A stretch of DNA of 64,000 nucleotides from Leptolyngbya sp. PCC 7375 (GTDB lineage Bacteria > Cyanobacteriota > Cyanobacteriia > Phormidesmidales > Phormidesmidaceae), in contig NZ_JH993797.1 in the NCBI RefSeq assembly GCF_000316115.1, forward strand, positions 2,900,486-2,964,485, in the 5' to 3' direction. The notes under the pieces are model-generated. The model worked only from the letters and a program-made list of their open reading frames with translations. It did no database searches and was not told where the DNA came from. Below, in pieces: positions 45,033 through 53,381 of this stretch; positions within the stretch are counted from its first letter, which is position 1, and the number at the start of each line of letters is the position of its first letter. The translations under genes and the position numbers were made by a program.

Positions 45033-45380
45033 TTAGTTCTCACGATTACATACTTCGGCAAGAATCTCGCCTTGCCCTTCTAAAGCACTTAAGGCCTGTC
45101 CTCTAGCGCGGACTAATGTGGAAGCTACTCCCCAAGAAAGCGTACGATCATATTCAGCAATGGCACCACAGCCTCGGAATGATACCCGAACGGAGCAGTT
45201 GATGTCTCCACAGCTACGTAGCGCTTCCCGTTCAGCGCTGTTAACAGATAAATAATTAGTGGCTACTCCCCAATCACCGGAACGAGAAATAGCGATCGCA
45301 CCATATCGTTGAGCTGCTTGGACATGCGTTACCAGGATTGTGCTCAATATCAATAAACTCAGAAAAATAGGCTTTAGCAT
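45033..45380 (-). CDS. DUF4189 family secreted protein
   Basis: This 115-residue protein has a signal peptide (MLKPIFLSLLILSTILVTHVQA) with cleavage after A-x-A-like residues. The mature domain has RYGAIAISRSGDWGVATNY, SCGDINCSVRVSFRGCGAIA and WGVASTLVRARGQALSAL. These fit DUF4189, a small Cys-containing fold of unknown role. Four cysteines may form disulfides. It precedes no clear operon partner. The gene is upstream of a GC-rich hairpin. Confidence 0.85.
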   Translation of the reverse strand: MLKPIFLSLLILSTILVTHVQAAQRYGAIAISRSGDWGVATNYLSVNSAEREALRSCGDINCSVRVSFRGCGAIAEYDRTLSWGVASTLVRARGQALSALEGQGEILAEVCNREN

Positions 45381-45443
45381 AGACTATTAAGGAACAACAA
45401 AACGGCGATATAACTTGAGTTTTGCACAAGCGCCAAATGCAGA

Positions 45444-45473
45444 ACGGCCCCGTAGTCCTCTTTACGGGGCCGT
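45444..45473. terminator. GC-rich hairpin between small secreted and membrane protein genes
   Basis: ACGGCCCCGTA and TACGGGGCCGT are perfect 11-bp arms. There is no long T run, so it may be a weak terminator for the minus-strand gene or a processing site. Confidence 0.65.
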
Positions 45474-45493
45474 CATACATGATCCGAATCTAC

Positions 45494-46522
45494 CTAGGAG
45501 AGATCATCCTTTTTGTTACTATCCCCACCTGCTAACATCGACTTTTCGGTGCGGGCCAGAAAGTCGGGTACCAATACTTCGCTAAATCCAGCAATAAATG
45601 CGATCGCAAAGTACAGATACTTAGACTGGGCCTCCGCTTCGCTGGGGCTAAATCCGGACACGACTACAATCTCTGATTCGATCAGGGCCACGGCCAGCAA
45701 GCTAAAGGCGGTACCCACCACTGGCTTAAAGAAACCGATAAAGAAGGGAATCACTGACTGGGACCGATTACGGTTTTCCAGTTTTCGCGATCGCAGCATC
45801 ACACTGACAATGCTGCCCAAACCACCAGCCGCCAGCACCAGCTGAATGTACTGCCACTCTTGAGACGAAAACAGTTCCACCTGGGACCCTTTGGCTTCTC
45901 CCTCAGCGATGGTGGCAGAACCTGATGACTCGCCCACAACTAGGACATCGCCGGTTTCCGAGGGTTCATCCGCAGCTTCATCATCAGCTTTATCAATGGG
46001 TTGAGCATGGTTGATGCCGTGCTGGTAGCCAATATTATATTGATTCGATAAAAACATGCGGGCGGCGGTGGTGCTGCCAATCAATAATGAAATTGTGATT
46101 GTGAACCACGTCAAGCCTGAAATCAACTGTGCAGCAGGGGACCCGCCAGCACTAAGCACAGCCACCAGTGGATTTCGATAAATTCGGATCTCACGAGCAA
46201 TGCGTTTACGAATGTCCCGAGCTAAAGAAACTCGCTCCGCCATAGACATAGCTGGAGATTGATTATTTTTCGGTGTCGCCTCTGTCGGCAACAACAAACT
46301 GACCGCCAATTGCATCATTGGCATTAACATTTGATCATTGGTAAGTTCTAGGTGAGGCACTTGCTCAAGCAACTTACCCAACTCACGATAAGCAGATTTT
46401 GATAGATGCTCAGACGCTAGTCCCTGCTCAATACGCTCGATTAATTCGCGCGCATCCTGACGAATAACAAGATCAATATTATCTACTAGGCCTGATGGTA
46501 GACCCATTGTATGTGCAGCCAT
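45494..46522 (-). CDS. Unrecognised membrane protein
   Basis: The product has about 342 residues. The N-terminal 130 residues are soluble and helical (VIRQDARELIERIEQGLAS, then MAERVSLARDIRKRIAREIR). Hydrophobic segments follow near residues 128-155, 242-258, 265-290 and 310-330, with an acidic loop (DEAADEPSETGDV) between. It shows no motif I know. The start is uncertain. A longer frame to 46621 adds a cysteine-rich leader that overlaps an inverted repeat, so I prefer ATG 46522. Another ATG lies at 46507. The C-terminal tail is charged. Confidence 0.55.
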   Translation of the reverse strand: MAAHTMGLPSGLVDNIDLVIRQDARELIERIEQGLASEHLSKSAYRELGKLLEQVPHLELTNDQMLMPMMQLAVSLLLPTEATPKNNQSPAMSMAERVSLARDIRKRIAREIRIYRNPLVAVLSAGGSPAAQLISGLTWFTITISLLIGSTTAARMFLSNQYNIGYQHGINHAQPIDKADDEAADEPSETGDVLVVGESSGSATIAEGEAKGSQVELFSSQEWQYIQLVLAAGGLGSIVSVMLRSRKLENRNRSQSVIPFFIGFFKPVVGTAFSLLAVALIESEIVVVSGFSPSEAEAQSKYLYFAIAFIAGFSEVLVPDFLARTEKSMLAGGDSNKKDDLS

Positions 46523-46603
46523 TACTGTGTGTGCATCCTGAAGGTGACAACGATAAGAGAAATTGCATGCCGCTGCGGATATGACACACCTGATTCCGGT
46601 AGA

Positions 46604-46633
46604 GCAAACGTCCTGATGCATGAAGACGTTTGC
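46604..46633. repeat. Inverted repeat upstream of the membrane protein gene
   Basis: GCAAACGTC and GACGTTTGC are perfect 9-bp arms around a 12-nt loop that itself contains ATGCAT. It could be an operator or a leader-RNA hairpin. Confidence 0.6.
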
Positions 46634-47153
46634 ACGTCACATTGGCATGAGAACTCAATGCTTTTAAGGATAGAAATTATCTTGAAAAAAGTGAGAAATA
46701 GTATGGAACTCTCCGAAGAGAGCAATAGATAGCACCCAGCGGCAACACCTAGACCCTAGCTATCCGTTGTTGAAGACATGATGAGAAGGGACCATTCTTC
46801 TAAGCGGCACAGGTTGAAATGCTGCAATTTCGTTCTGAGACGATAGTGTTGCCCTATTCACACAGGACAGTTTGAAAACTGTTCTCTTACCGGGAACAAT
46901 CTGATTTAGATCAAGGCACTTTACTCTGGGGAGATATCAACAAAAGAGGAGATCTACCTTACAGTTTTCTGTGATCTGCATCATCCTTTTAGACTCTACA
47001 GAGAGAATTTAGGGAAACGGCAATCCCTTACGACACATAGCCTTCCCATAAATCAGTGTTGTGGTATCAGCCCCCCTGTCTCAAAATCTGTAACGTCAGG
47101 TTGTTTCTTTACAGTCAGGACTAGCGTGAACTCATCCTTAAGGAGGTTTCTCT
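46634..47153. other. Intergenic region before a small secreted protein
   Basis: About 500 bp without a gene. It includes a small palindrome ACAGTTT-GA-AAACTGT near 46868. No tRNA found. The downstream gene has a strong ribosome site. Confidence 0.4.
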
Positions 47154-47549
47154 ATGCTTTGCCCCATGCGTTTAACAACCTCATTCCTTATGGGGTGTCT
47201 CTTAGCTGAGGCTCCCATACCAGAAAGCTCACCTGGGCCAGACATCATGACTGCCCCAGAAATTGAGCAAACGGTTGAAGTCCAACCTCTACCCGACTCT
47301 GTTCGTAACCGTGTTCAAACGGAGCTTTCCAACTATCTCGGCGTCCCCACCGACCAAATCAGCATTCAAAACCATAGTCGCCAAACCTGGTCCGATGGCT
47401 GTCTTGGCCTTGGCGGACCTGCCGAACTTTGCCTCGCCGCTCTCACCGAAGGCTGGCAGGTTGAGACCATCGATACAGAAACAAACGGGACCTATATCTA
47501 TCGCACTAACCTAAACGGCGATCAAATTCGTCGTGAGTCTCAGTACTAA
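47154..47549 (+). CDS. Small secreted conserved-type protein
   Basis: This 131-residue protein has a short hydrophobic N-terminus (LTTSFLMGCLLAEA) that may be a signal peptide or lipoprotein signal with C15. The conserved core is RQTWSDGCLGLGGPAELCL followed by LTEGWQV. It matches a small cyanobacterial protein type I have seen without function. AAGGAGG lies 7 nt before the ATG. Two core cysteines could form a disulfide. It converges with the HepT toxin gene after 20 nt. Confidence 0.72.
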   Translation: MLCPMRLTTSFLMGCLLAEAPIPESSPGPDIMTAPEIEQTVEVQPLPDSVRNRVQTELSNYLGVPTDQISIQNHSRQTWSDGCLGLGGPAELCLAALTEGWQVETIDTETNGTYIYRTNLNGDQIRRESQY

Positions 47550-47569
47550 TCAGCTACAGTCAATTTACT

Positions 47570-48037
47570 TCAAAGCTCTGAACGCTGTTCTAAAAAACTT
47601 GCAAAAGCTTTTAGTTCCATAGCAACCTGCGTAAAAACTTGTCGAGACTCACCGACCAACTCGCCAATCCTTTTAGCCTCAAATTCTTCAGAGTAAACAT
47701 GACGGACAATATGCCGAAAAGCTCTGTAGTTATCCAAACCTTGCAAACTTTCCCCAGAGATCACAGCAGGGCGTATCGTACCCATTTCCATTGCCATCTG
47801 ATGGAGTAACTGTTGATGCCAATTATTGCCAGCTGGTCGCTCACCATCGATATCACGGGCAATTATTTCGAATAAACGCTCTACACCGTTGTAAGCACCT
47901 TGTAAATTCAAGGCAGCACTGTCAACGTATAGTTCATCGTCAGTTCGCTCAAATTTTTGCCAACTCAAAACAGCACGTTCAAGCGCAACATTAATCGACT
48001 GAAATTCTTTAATAATTCGCTGGGCAAGTCTACTCAA
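47570..48037 (-). CDS. hepT: HepT-like HEPN ribonuclease toxin
   Basis: HepT is a HEPN-domain ribonuclease toxin, silenced by MntA through poly-AMPylation of a tyrosine. The 155-residue helical protein has the catalytic RX4HXY motif: R108-x4-H113-x-Y115 in RHIVRHVY. The start overlaps the MntA stop by four bases. The order (antitoxin upstream, toxin downstream) fits described HepT/MntA pairs. Other HEPN proteins exist, but the adjacent nucleotidyltransferase makes this call firm. Confidence 0.88.
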   Translation of the reverse strand: MSRLAQRIIKEFQSINVALERAVLSWQKFERTDDELYVDSAALNLQGAYNGVERLFEIIARDIDGERPAGNNWHQQLLHQMAMEMGTIRPAVISGESLQGLDNYRAFRHIVRHVYSEEFEAKRIGELVGESRQVFTQVAMELKAFASFLEQRSEL

Positions 48038-48405
48038 ACTTCAATGCCCTCTTCTTCAATCGATTCCATAATCCATGGCCGACAGGTGCCAGGGTTCACC
48101 AAATCCACCTTAAACTCCTCGCTATAGTCCATCACAGCCAAAAAGGCATCATAATACTGCTCACTTGGAATACCCCAAGCTACCAGATCAATATCCGAAT
48201 CCAGCGAAAAATAGTCTGCCTTAATTGCAGAACCGAACACTTTCACTTGCGTTGCACCAAATCTATTTCTCAGCAGTGCCGTCAGTTCAGGGATGAGTTC
48301 CCAAGCCTTGTCCCAACGCGCTATCACTTCAGCAGACACTTGCCTTTTGGGTACCGTGTACTGCTTCCATTCTTCTGGTGTCAGCTCTAACGCAGTTTTG
48401 GCCAT
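48034..48405 (-). CDS. mntA: MntA-like nucleotidyltransferase antitoxin
   Basis: This 123-residue minimal nucleotidyltransferase has G58-S59 and D71-x-D73 (FGSAIKADYF, then DSDIDL). It is the adenylyltransferase that AMPylates HepT. A later aspartate in KVDLV is the third metal ligand. The N-terminal region (MAKTALELTPEEWKQY) looks like a separate helical segment, longer than many MntA proteins. I choose the ATG at 48405 over the TTG 11 codons upstream. The reading frame overlaps hepT by 4 nt. Confidence 0.85.
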   Translation of the reverse strand: MAKTALELTPEEWKQYTVPKRQVSAEVIARWDKAWELIPELTALLRNRFGATQVKVFGSAIKADYFSLDSDIDLVAWGIPSEQYYDAFLAVMDYSEEFKVDLVNPGTCRPWIMESIEEEGIEV

Positions 48406-48525
48406 TAGTGATCGAGCCTGAAACTTGGTCCAGCCCAATCTTAGCTGACCTCACTGCCCAACCCATGGAAAACCCTCTCCGTAGCCGTTTATCATAGGGA
48501 AAAGCATCAAATCCTCAATGCACCC

Positions 48526-49140
48526 ATGGATGTAATGGAATTTTTCCAGCACAGCGCTGGACACTGGCAATCCCAACGAACCACCCATCACCTGCCCTTC
48601 CGGCGGGCTGAGTTAGGTGGCTCTAACATTACCGTCGAAGCCCTCGACAAAGCTAACGAAAAAATCATTGCCATTTGCGAACTCCACGAAATCGATCCAG
48701 CATTAGCTGTGGGTGGTGCCTATGTTGCCTGGAATGGTGAAATGGCCTGGGACCGCGATGGTGAAGGCAACCATGAAGGGACTACAGTTTTTGCATTGGT
48801 TCCTGATCAGGACAATTCTCGCAAGGGTCGTCTGCTGCGTGAACGCGGTTATGCCGAAATCGTACCCGTAGTCGGTCGCTACGAAATGGATGATGAAGAC
48901 GGGTTAATACTAGAGACCGAGTATGACACCATGAGCTCTGTCGAGCGATTTTGGTTTGTTACCCCTGATCTACGGATGCGTAGCAGTATCGTCAAACGGT
49001 TTGGTGGGTTTAATACGGCATCCTTCTGCGCAGAAACTCGTGTGGTAGATGGCAAAGCAATCGAGGGAACGCCTTTGGCAGATACTGCAGCGGTTGAGGC
49101 ATTTGACCAAACATCACAATTGGCAGCGATGGGTTGGTAG
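48526..49140 (+). CDS. cpcS: CpcS/CpeS-type phycobiliprotein lyase
   Basis: CpcS-type lyases attach phycocyanobilin or phycoerythrobilin to cysteine 84-type sites of phycobiliproteins. The 204-residue lipocalin-like protein begins MDVMEFFQHSAGHWQSQRTTHH, shown as FFQHSAGHWQSQRTTHH. Other family marks are RRAELGGSNI, SSVERFWFVTPDLRMRSSIV and ASFCAETR. Which phycobiliprotein it serves, and whether it works alone or with a CpcU-type partner, cannot be read. Its TAG stop lies inside a dispersed repeat. No phycobilisome gene is nearby. Confidence 0.88.
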   Translation: MDVMEFFQHSAGHWQSQRTTHHLPFRRAELGGSNITVEALDKANEKIIAICELHEIDPALAVGGAYVAWNGEMAWDRDGEGNHEGTTVFALVPDQDNSRKGRLLRERGYAEIVPVVGRYEMDDEDGLILETEYDTMSSVERFWFVTPDLRMRSSIVKRFGGFNTASFCAETRVVDGKAIEGTPLADTAAVEAFDQTSQLAAMGW

Positions 49141-49300
49141 GGGCACTTCCTTGTGGATGCCCTTATGCCATAGGTATCTAAAATTTTGTAGGGGCATCCT
49201 TTTGTGGGAAGCCCCATTATTTTTGGGTTTGTAATCTCAATATAAGCTGGCGTTTGGCGATGGTTATGGATGGGGCAGCCACAAGGGCAGCCCCTACAAA
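49138..49300. repeat. Cluster of three GTAGGGGC...TTGTGG repeats
   Basis: Copies are at 49138-49170 and 49188-49219 (plus strand) and 49269-49300 (minus strand). Each starts GTAGGGGC and has TTGTGG followed by a GCCC block. They fill the gap between the convergent bilin lyase and M1 peptidase genes. The first copy supplies the lyase stop codon. A fourth member is at 37293-37321. Confidence 0.78.
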
Positions 49301-49303
49301 TGT

Positions 49304-51925
49304 TTATTTCTCCTTGGCTTTCTTCTCAGCCTTCGCCTTGGCTTCCAAGGTTTCCAACCGGCTCTTTAGATCCCGATTTAATTGCTTCAACTCATCAAGA
49401 TCTTGGCGCAATTCATCGACTGCCTGATCAGCACCGATGGCCCTACGCACTTTACCCATGGCTTCTTCAGCACGGCGTTTTACGCGGCCATCAGGGCTTT
49501 GCTCAGCTAGCCCTTGCAATACTCGCACTGCGCCAGAGACCTGCATTTGACCTAAGGCCATGACGACAGCGATCTGGGTTAAGAAGAACTCTTCGCGGGC
49601 AATGGCTTCGAGGCGGTCTAGGATGCGATCGCAATTCACCTTACTCTGCCCCGCTGCAATCTTACCCAACGACCGAATTGCATTAAGCCGCAATGCTTGA
49701 GGAGTACCAATCTCGGTGTAGGGCAGCAACAAATCTAGAGCTGCTTCTGAAGATTTGAACACACTCAAACCGCCCATAGCACCTGAACGCACCACTTCAT
49801 TCCAACCTGCACGCTCTTCTAGCACCATTTCCAGTAGCTTAAGCGTCTTTTTCTCTTTATTTTTACCATTGTCTAAAGTGCTAGAGCCCACTTTACCCAG
49901 GGCTGTGGCCGCTGCACCTTCAACGTAGTAGCTCTCATCACCGTTTTCAACAACAGATTTCAGAGCCTTATAGCTTGCTGCTGTTTTTACCCCAGACAAG
50001 GCATCTACCACCGCCCGACGCACTTTGGGATGCTGATCATCTAAGCCTTTCAACAGCCCCTCAACGGCCTGATCCAACTGAATCGTAGCCAGGGCTTCGG
50101 CCACTTCGGCTCGAACCGCCCAAAAAGAATCTTTCAGTAGGGCTGCGCTCAGGGTCTCTACTGCTTCTAACGTGCCTTTTTTAGCAATGGCCTGCGCAGC
50201 GTATAAGCGAGAGATAGGATCAGGATCATACTTGAGTTGGGATTGGAGCTCTTTTAATGGGTACTCCAACTTAACGGTTTTGAGAGTATGGTTGCCCACA
50301 TCAAAACTAATAAAGTCAGGCTTTTTCTGAAGTGGGAAGTAGAAGGCCTGCTGCCGTTCGTGAATTCTCACAGTCACGGTTTGTACATTGGCAGTGTCAT
50401 TCTCGATATAGCCAAACCCAATGGGAATCTTCAGGTCAAATAGTCCTTCTTGCACCTGGGATTTGCCATCGGCCACCTGGGTCTGAGTCACCATCAGCTT
50501 CACGAGATTACTATCGCCATCCCAGCTGTAGCTAATGGAATAATCAGGATGTCCACCACGATAAACATATTGATCAAACAGATAGCGGAGATTCTTGCCA
50601 GTTGCTTTGTCAATGGCCCGTAATACATCTACCGTTTCCACCGTGGTGTGGGCATTCTCGGTGAGAAGAGTTTTCAATGTTTTAGTAAACAACTGATCCC
50701 CCAAGGCTTCACGAATCATGTGATAAACACAGGAGCCTTTTTCGTATATATGTCGGTCGTATAGCTCAATGGGCTCTCGATAAATGTGAGTAACTAGCGG
50801 ACGACGGTAGCGACTAGCATCTTCAGCGAGATACGCACGGGCATGGTTGAGATGATAATACATGGCCTCATCACGGCCATAGGCTTCTTCTAACCACAAT
50901 ACTTCTGAATACGTGGCCATGCCTTCTTTTACCCAAGCATGGGACCAATGGTTAATAACAATCAGATCACCAAACCACTGGTGGGCCAGCTCATGGGCAA
51001 CCAACGTTTCAGACCGAAGGTCGTCGATGGCAGCCCGTTTATCTAACAAACAGCGATCGGTCAGCAACGTGGTGGTCGTGTTCTCCATACCACCAAAAAT
51101 GAAGTCAGCCGGACAGGCTTGATCATAGTTGGAGAACGGATAATCGTAGCCAAACACTTGACTAAATTTCTCCATCATCTGGGGCGTTTTCCCCATGGTC
51201 AGCTCAATTTGATCCTTGCGCCCTTTAGCCACGTAATACCGCACGGGACGACCGCGCCATTCGGCTTCAATACTGTCGTATTCACCAATGGCCAACGTCA
51301 TCAGATAGCTAGGATGAACCTTATCTAGCTTCCAGTGATAGATTTTAGCTTTGCCATCCTCTTCGGTAGAGATTAATTCTCCATTAGACAGGGCAAAATA
51401 CTTTTTCGGTACCCGTACCCGCACTTCAGATGTCGCCAGTTGACCTGGGTAATCAAAGCAGGGAAACCAAAAACGAGAGTCTTCATCTTCCCCCTGGGTC
51501 CACACCTGATCAGGCTTGTCAGGATAGTGCTCGTCGGGTGCAATAAAGTAAATGCCCCGCTGGGGCTCTTTCACGCCATAGGTAATGACAAGGGTAATCG
51601 TCTGCCCCACCAATGTAGGTTTACTGAGGTGAATGTGCAGCTGTTCACCGTCATAGTCAAAGGACTGCTGCTGATCGCCGATCGTGATTGAACCGACGGA
51701 CAGACTAACGGCATCAAGGGTCAAACTATCAATCCCATTGCGTACCGGATTGAGGCGAATGGCACAGGTACCTTGATAGCTTTTCTTGGGAATATCAAAG
51801 TCTAGATCAAGGGCTATGTGCTCGACCTGTCCAGGACGGTCAGGATTATAGTGGGGCGATGCACCGGGAAGCGCGAAGGACTTATGGCCGTTTTCATCGG
51901 CATTGAAATAGGCAGCGACGGACAT
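49304..51925 (-). CDS. M1 family metallo-aminopeptidase with HEAT repeats
   Basis: This 873-residue protein is a zinc aminopeptidase of the M1 family. The catalytic site is HEXXH-x18-E: H311-E312 and H315, with E334 in WVKEG. The substrate motif GGMEN (residues 278-282) replaces GAMEN. After the catalytic and beta domains, residues 560-840 look like HEAT/ARM-type repeats (AQAIAKKGTLEAVETLSAAL, then AVRAEVAEALATIQ and HPKVRRAVVDALSG). A charged coiled coil (LKQLNRDLKSRLETLEAKAK) ends the protein. No signal peptide is visible. Related enzymes in other cyanobacteria also have the HEAT part. Substrate unknown. Confidence 0.9.
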   Translation of the reverse strand: MSVAAYFNADENGHKSFALPGASPHYNPDRPGQVEHIALDLDFDIPKKSYQGTCAIRLNPVRNGIDSLTLDAVSLSVGSITIGDQQQSFDYDGEQLHIHLSKPTLVGQTITLVITYGVKEPQRGIYFIAPDEHYPDKPDQVWTQGEDEDSRFWFPCFDYPGQLATSEVRVRVPKKYFALSNGELISTEEDGKAKIYHWKLDKVHPSYLMTLAIGEYDSIEAEWRGRPVRYYVAKGRKDQIELTMGKTPQMMEKFSQVFGYDYPFSNYDQACPADFIFGGMENTTTTLLTDRCLLDKRAAIDDLRSETLVAHELAHQWFGDLIVINHWSHAWVKEGMATYSEVLWLEEAYGRDEAMYYHLNHARAYLAEDASRYRRPLVTHIYREPIELYDRHIYEKGSCVYHMIREALGDQLFTKTLKTLLTENAHTTVETVDVLRAIDKATGKNLRYLFDQYVYRGGHPDYSISYSWDGDSNLVKLMVTQTQVADGKSQVQEGLFDLKIPIGFGYIENDTANVQTVTVRIHERQQAFYFPLQKKPDFISFDVGNHTLKTVKLEYPLKELQSQLKYDPDPISRLYAAQAIAKKGTLEAVETLSAALLKDSFWAVRAEVAEALATIQLDQAVEGLLKGLDDQHPKVRRAVVDALSGVKTAASYKALKSVVENGDESYYVEGAAATALGKVGSSTLDNGKNKEKKTLKLLEMVLEERAGWNEVVRSGAMGGLSVFKSSEAALDLLLPYTEIGTPQALRLNAIRSLGKIAAGQSKVNCDRILDRLEAIAREEFFLTQIAVVMALGQMQVSGAVRVLQGLAEQSPDGRVKRRAEEAMGKVRRAIGADQAVDELRQDLDELKQLNRDLKSRLETLEAKAKAEKKAKEK

Positions 51926-52179
51926 AGAGAATTTGGGGTGGGTGAAGGCCCTATCCTCCGGTCCCTGCTCCCTGGGGAGAAGGATTTAGGGCGAGGGATC
52001 AAGGGCAACGTATTAGCAATTTAGGTTAACGTTTTCCCTAGGATTACGCCGCTACACTTTGGGATATTTAAAGTGTCTCTGTGGCGAGACCTTTAGTTTT
52101 CGGAGAGGAAACTTAAAGTTCAGCGATTGACCGTGGCCCTAAGCTAAGTAGAACCAACGTGTTTGAGATGTGCCGTTAA

Positions 52180-53124
52180 ATGAACGCCATTGCGACTCGC
52201 TCTATTACCCGCCTGATCAATGGAGCCTTGGCCATTAAGCCCCTGGCCAATTTTGCTAAGGATCGTGCCCGCAACATGATGATCAAACGGGCTGAATCTA
52301 TTGGGGTGTATTGGCTAGATGAGGTGGCCCAACTGCGATCGCGAGGTAGCGATCAACCATTTAACCCGGTTTGGGAAAAGGAAAGAGAGGAAATTTGCGA
52401 TCGCAACCTCACCTATCCCGACTATTACCTCACCAGCTTTCACGCCTACGAAGAAGGCAACCTTGGCTGGAAACCTGCCCTAGAGGAATCGGTGGCAGCC
52501 AAAGCCGTCCATGCCCGTCTGTGGCCCGAAGGCGATGCCCAAGGCGACTTGCGTCTACGTCAAAGCCATCTTGATGTCCTGCTTGCAAAATTACCTACAG
52601 CCCCCGAAACCATCGTGGACATTGGCTGTAGCACCGGACTCAGCACCCGCGCATTGCAACGGGCCTATCCCCAGGCAACCACCGTCGGTGTAGATCTATC
52701 CGACTACTTTTTAACCGTAGCCCAGTACCAAGCAAATGCAGCTACAGATGGCCTTAAAACGCCCCAGTGGATACATGCCGCCGCCGAGAAGACCGGCTTT
52801 GCTGATCAGTCCGTAGATTTAGTCTCAGCGTCTTTGCTATTCCATGAGCTACCTGTTTCCGCAGCCCTGGATGTCATCCACGAAGGATATCGAATCCTAC
52901 GATCCGGTGGCCATTTCACCATCATGGACATGAATCCCCAGTCAGAGGTGTATAAGAAAATGCCTGGCTATGTCCTCACCCTACTTAAGAGCACAGAACC
53001 CTACCTCGATCAGTACTTTGCTCTGGATTTACATCAGGTGCTGATGAATGCAGGCTTTGCTCAGCCGAGCCAGACGATTAATACCTCTAGGCATCGTGTG
53101 GTCATTGCCCAGAAGCCTGCCTAG
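52180..53124 (+). CDS. Class I SAM-dependent methyltransferase
   Basis: This 314-residue protein has an N-terminal helical region of about 130 residues and a methyltransferase core. The SAM-binding motif I is VDIGCSTGLSTRAL (residues about 146-159), with TVGVDLSDYFLTVA as motif II. DQSVDLVSASLLFHELP and RILRSGGHFTIMDMNP give the post-core motifs. The substrate is not evident. It resembles cyanobacterial UbiE/MenG-like or lipid methyltransferases only in the core. It lies between the M1 peptidase (divergent) and ndhD1, as a single gene. Confidence 0.85.
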   Translation: MNAIATRSITRLINGALAIKPLANFAKDRARNMMIKRAESIGVYWLDEVAQLRSRGSDQPFNPVWEKEREEICDRNLTYPDYYLTSFHAYEEGNLGWKPALEESVAAKAVHARLWPEGDAQGDLRLRQSHLDVLLAKLPTAPETIVDIGCSTGLSTRALQRAYPQATTVGVDLSDYFLTVAQYQANAATDGLKTPQWIHAAAEKTGFADQSVDLVSASLLFHELPVSAALDVIHEGYRILRSGGHFTIMDMNPQSEVYKKMPGYVLTLLKSTEPYLDQYFALDLHQVLMNAGFAQPSQTINTSRHRVVIAQKPA

Positions 53125-53381
53125 GTGTCTGGCAAAGCTGAGAGCCGACCAACTTTATTAATGACTTGTAACATTCTGATTACACACCTTTAAGAAATCC
53201 AGGAGATGGCTGGGAATCAATATTTTTATTCTTACAGTGGTTAACGAGGCTGGACAGTTGCCGCCTGGCAGCTATAAAACAGCCTGATTCCTACAGCCAC
53301 ATTGTTTTGGCTGAGAATCTATGTTGAATACCTTTGGTCTAAATCATTTGGCCCACGCTCTAGAAACTGGCCCTAACGTCT

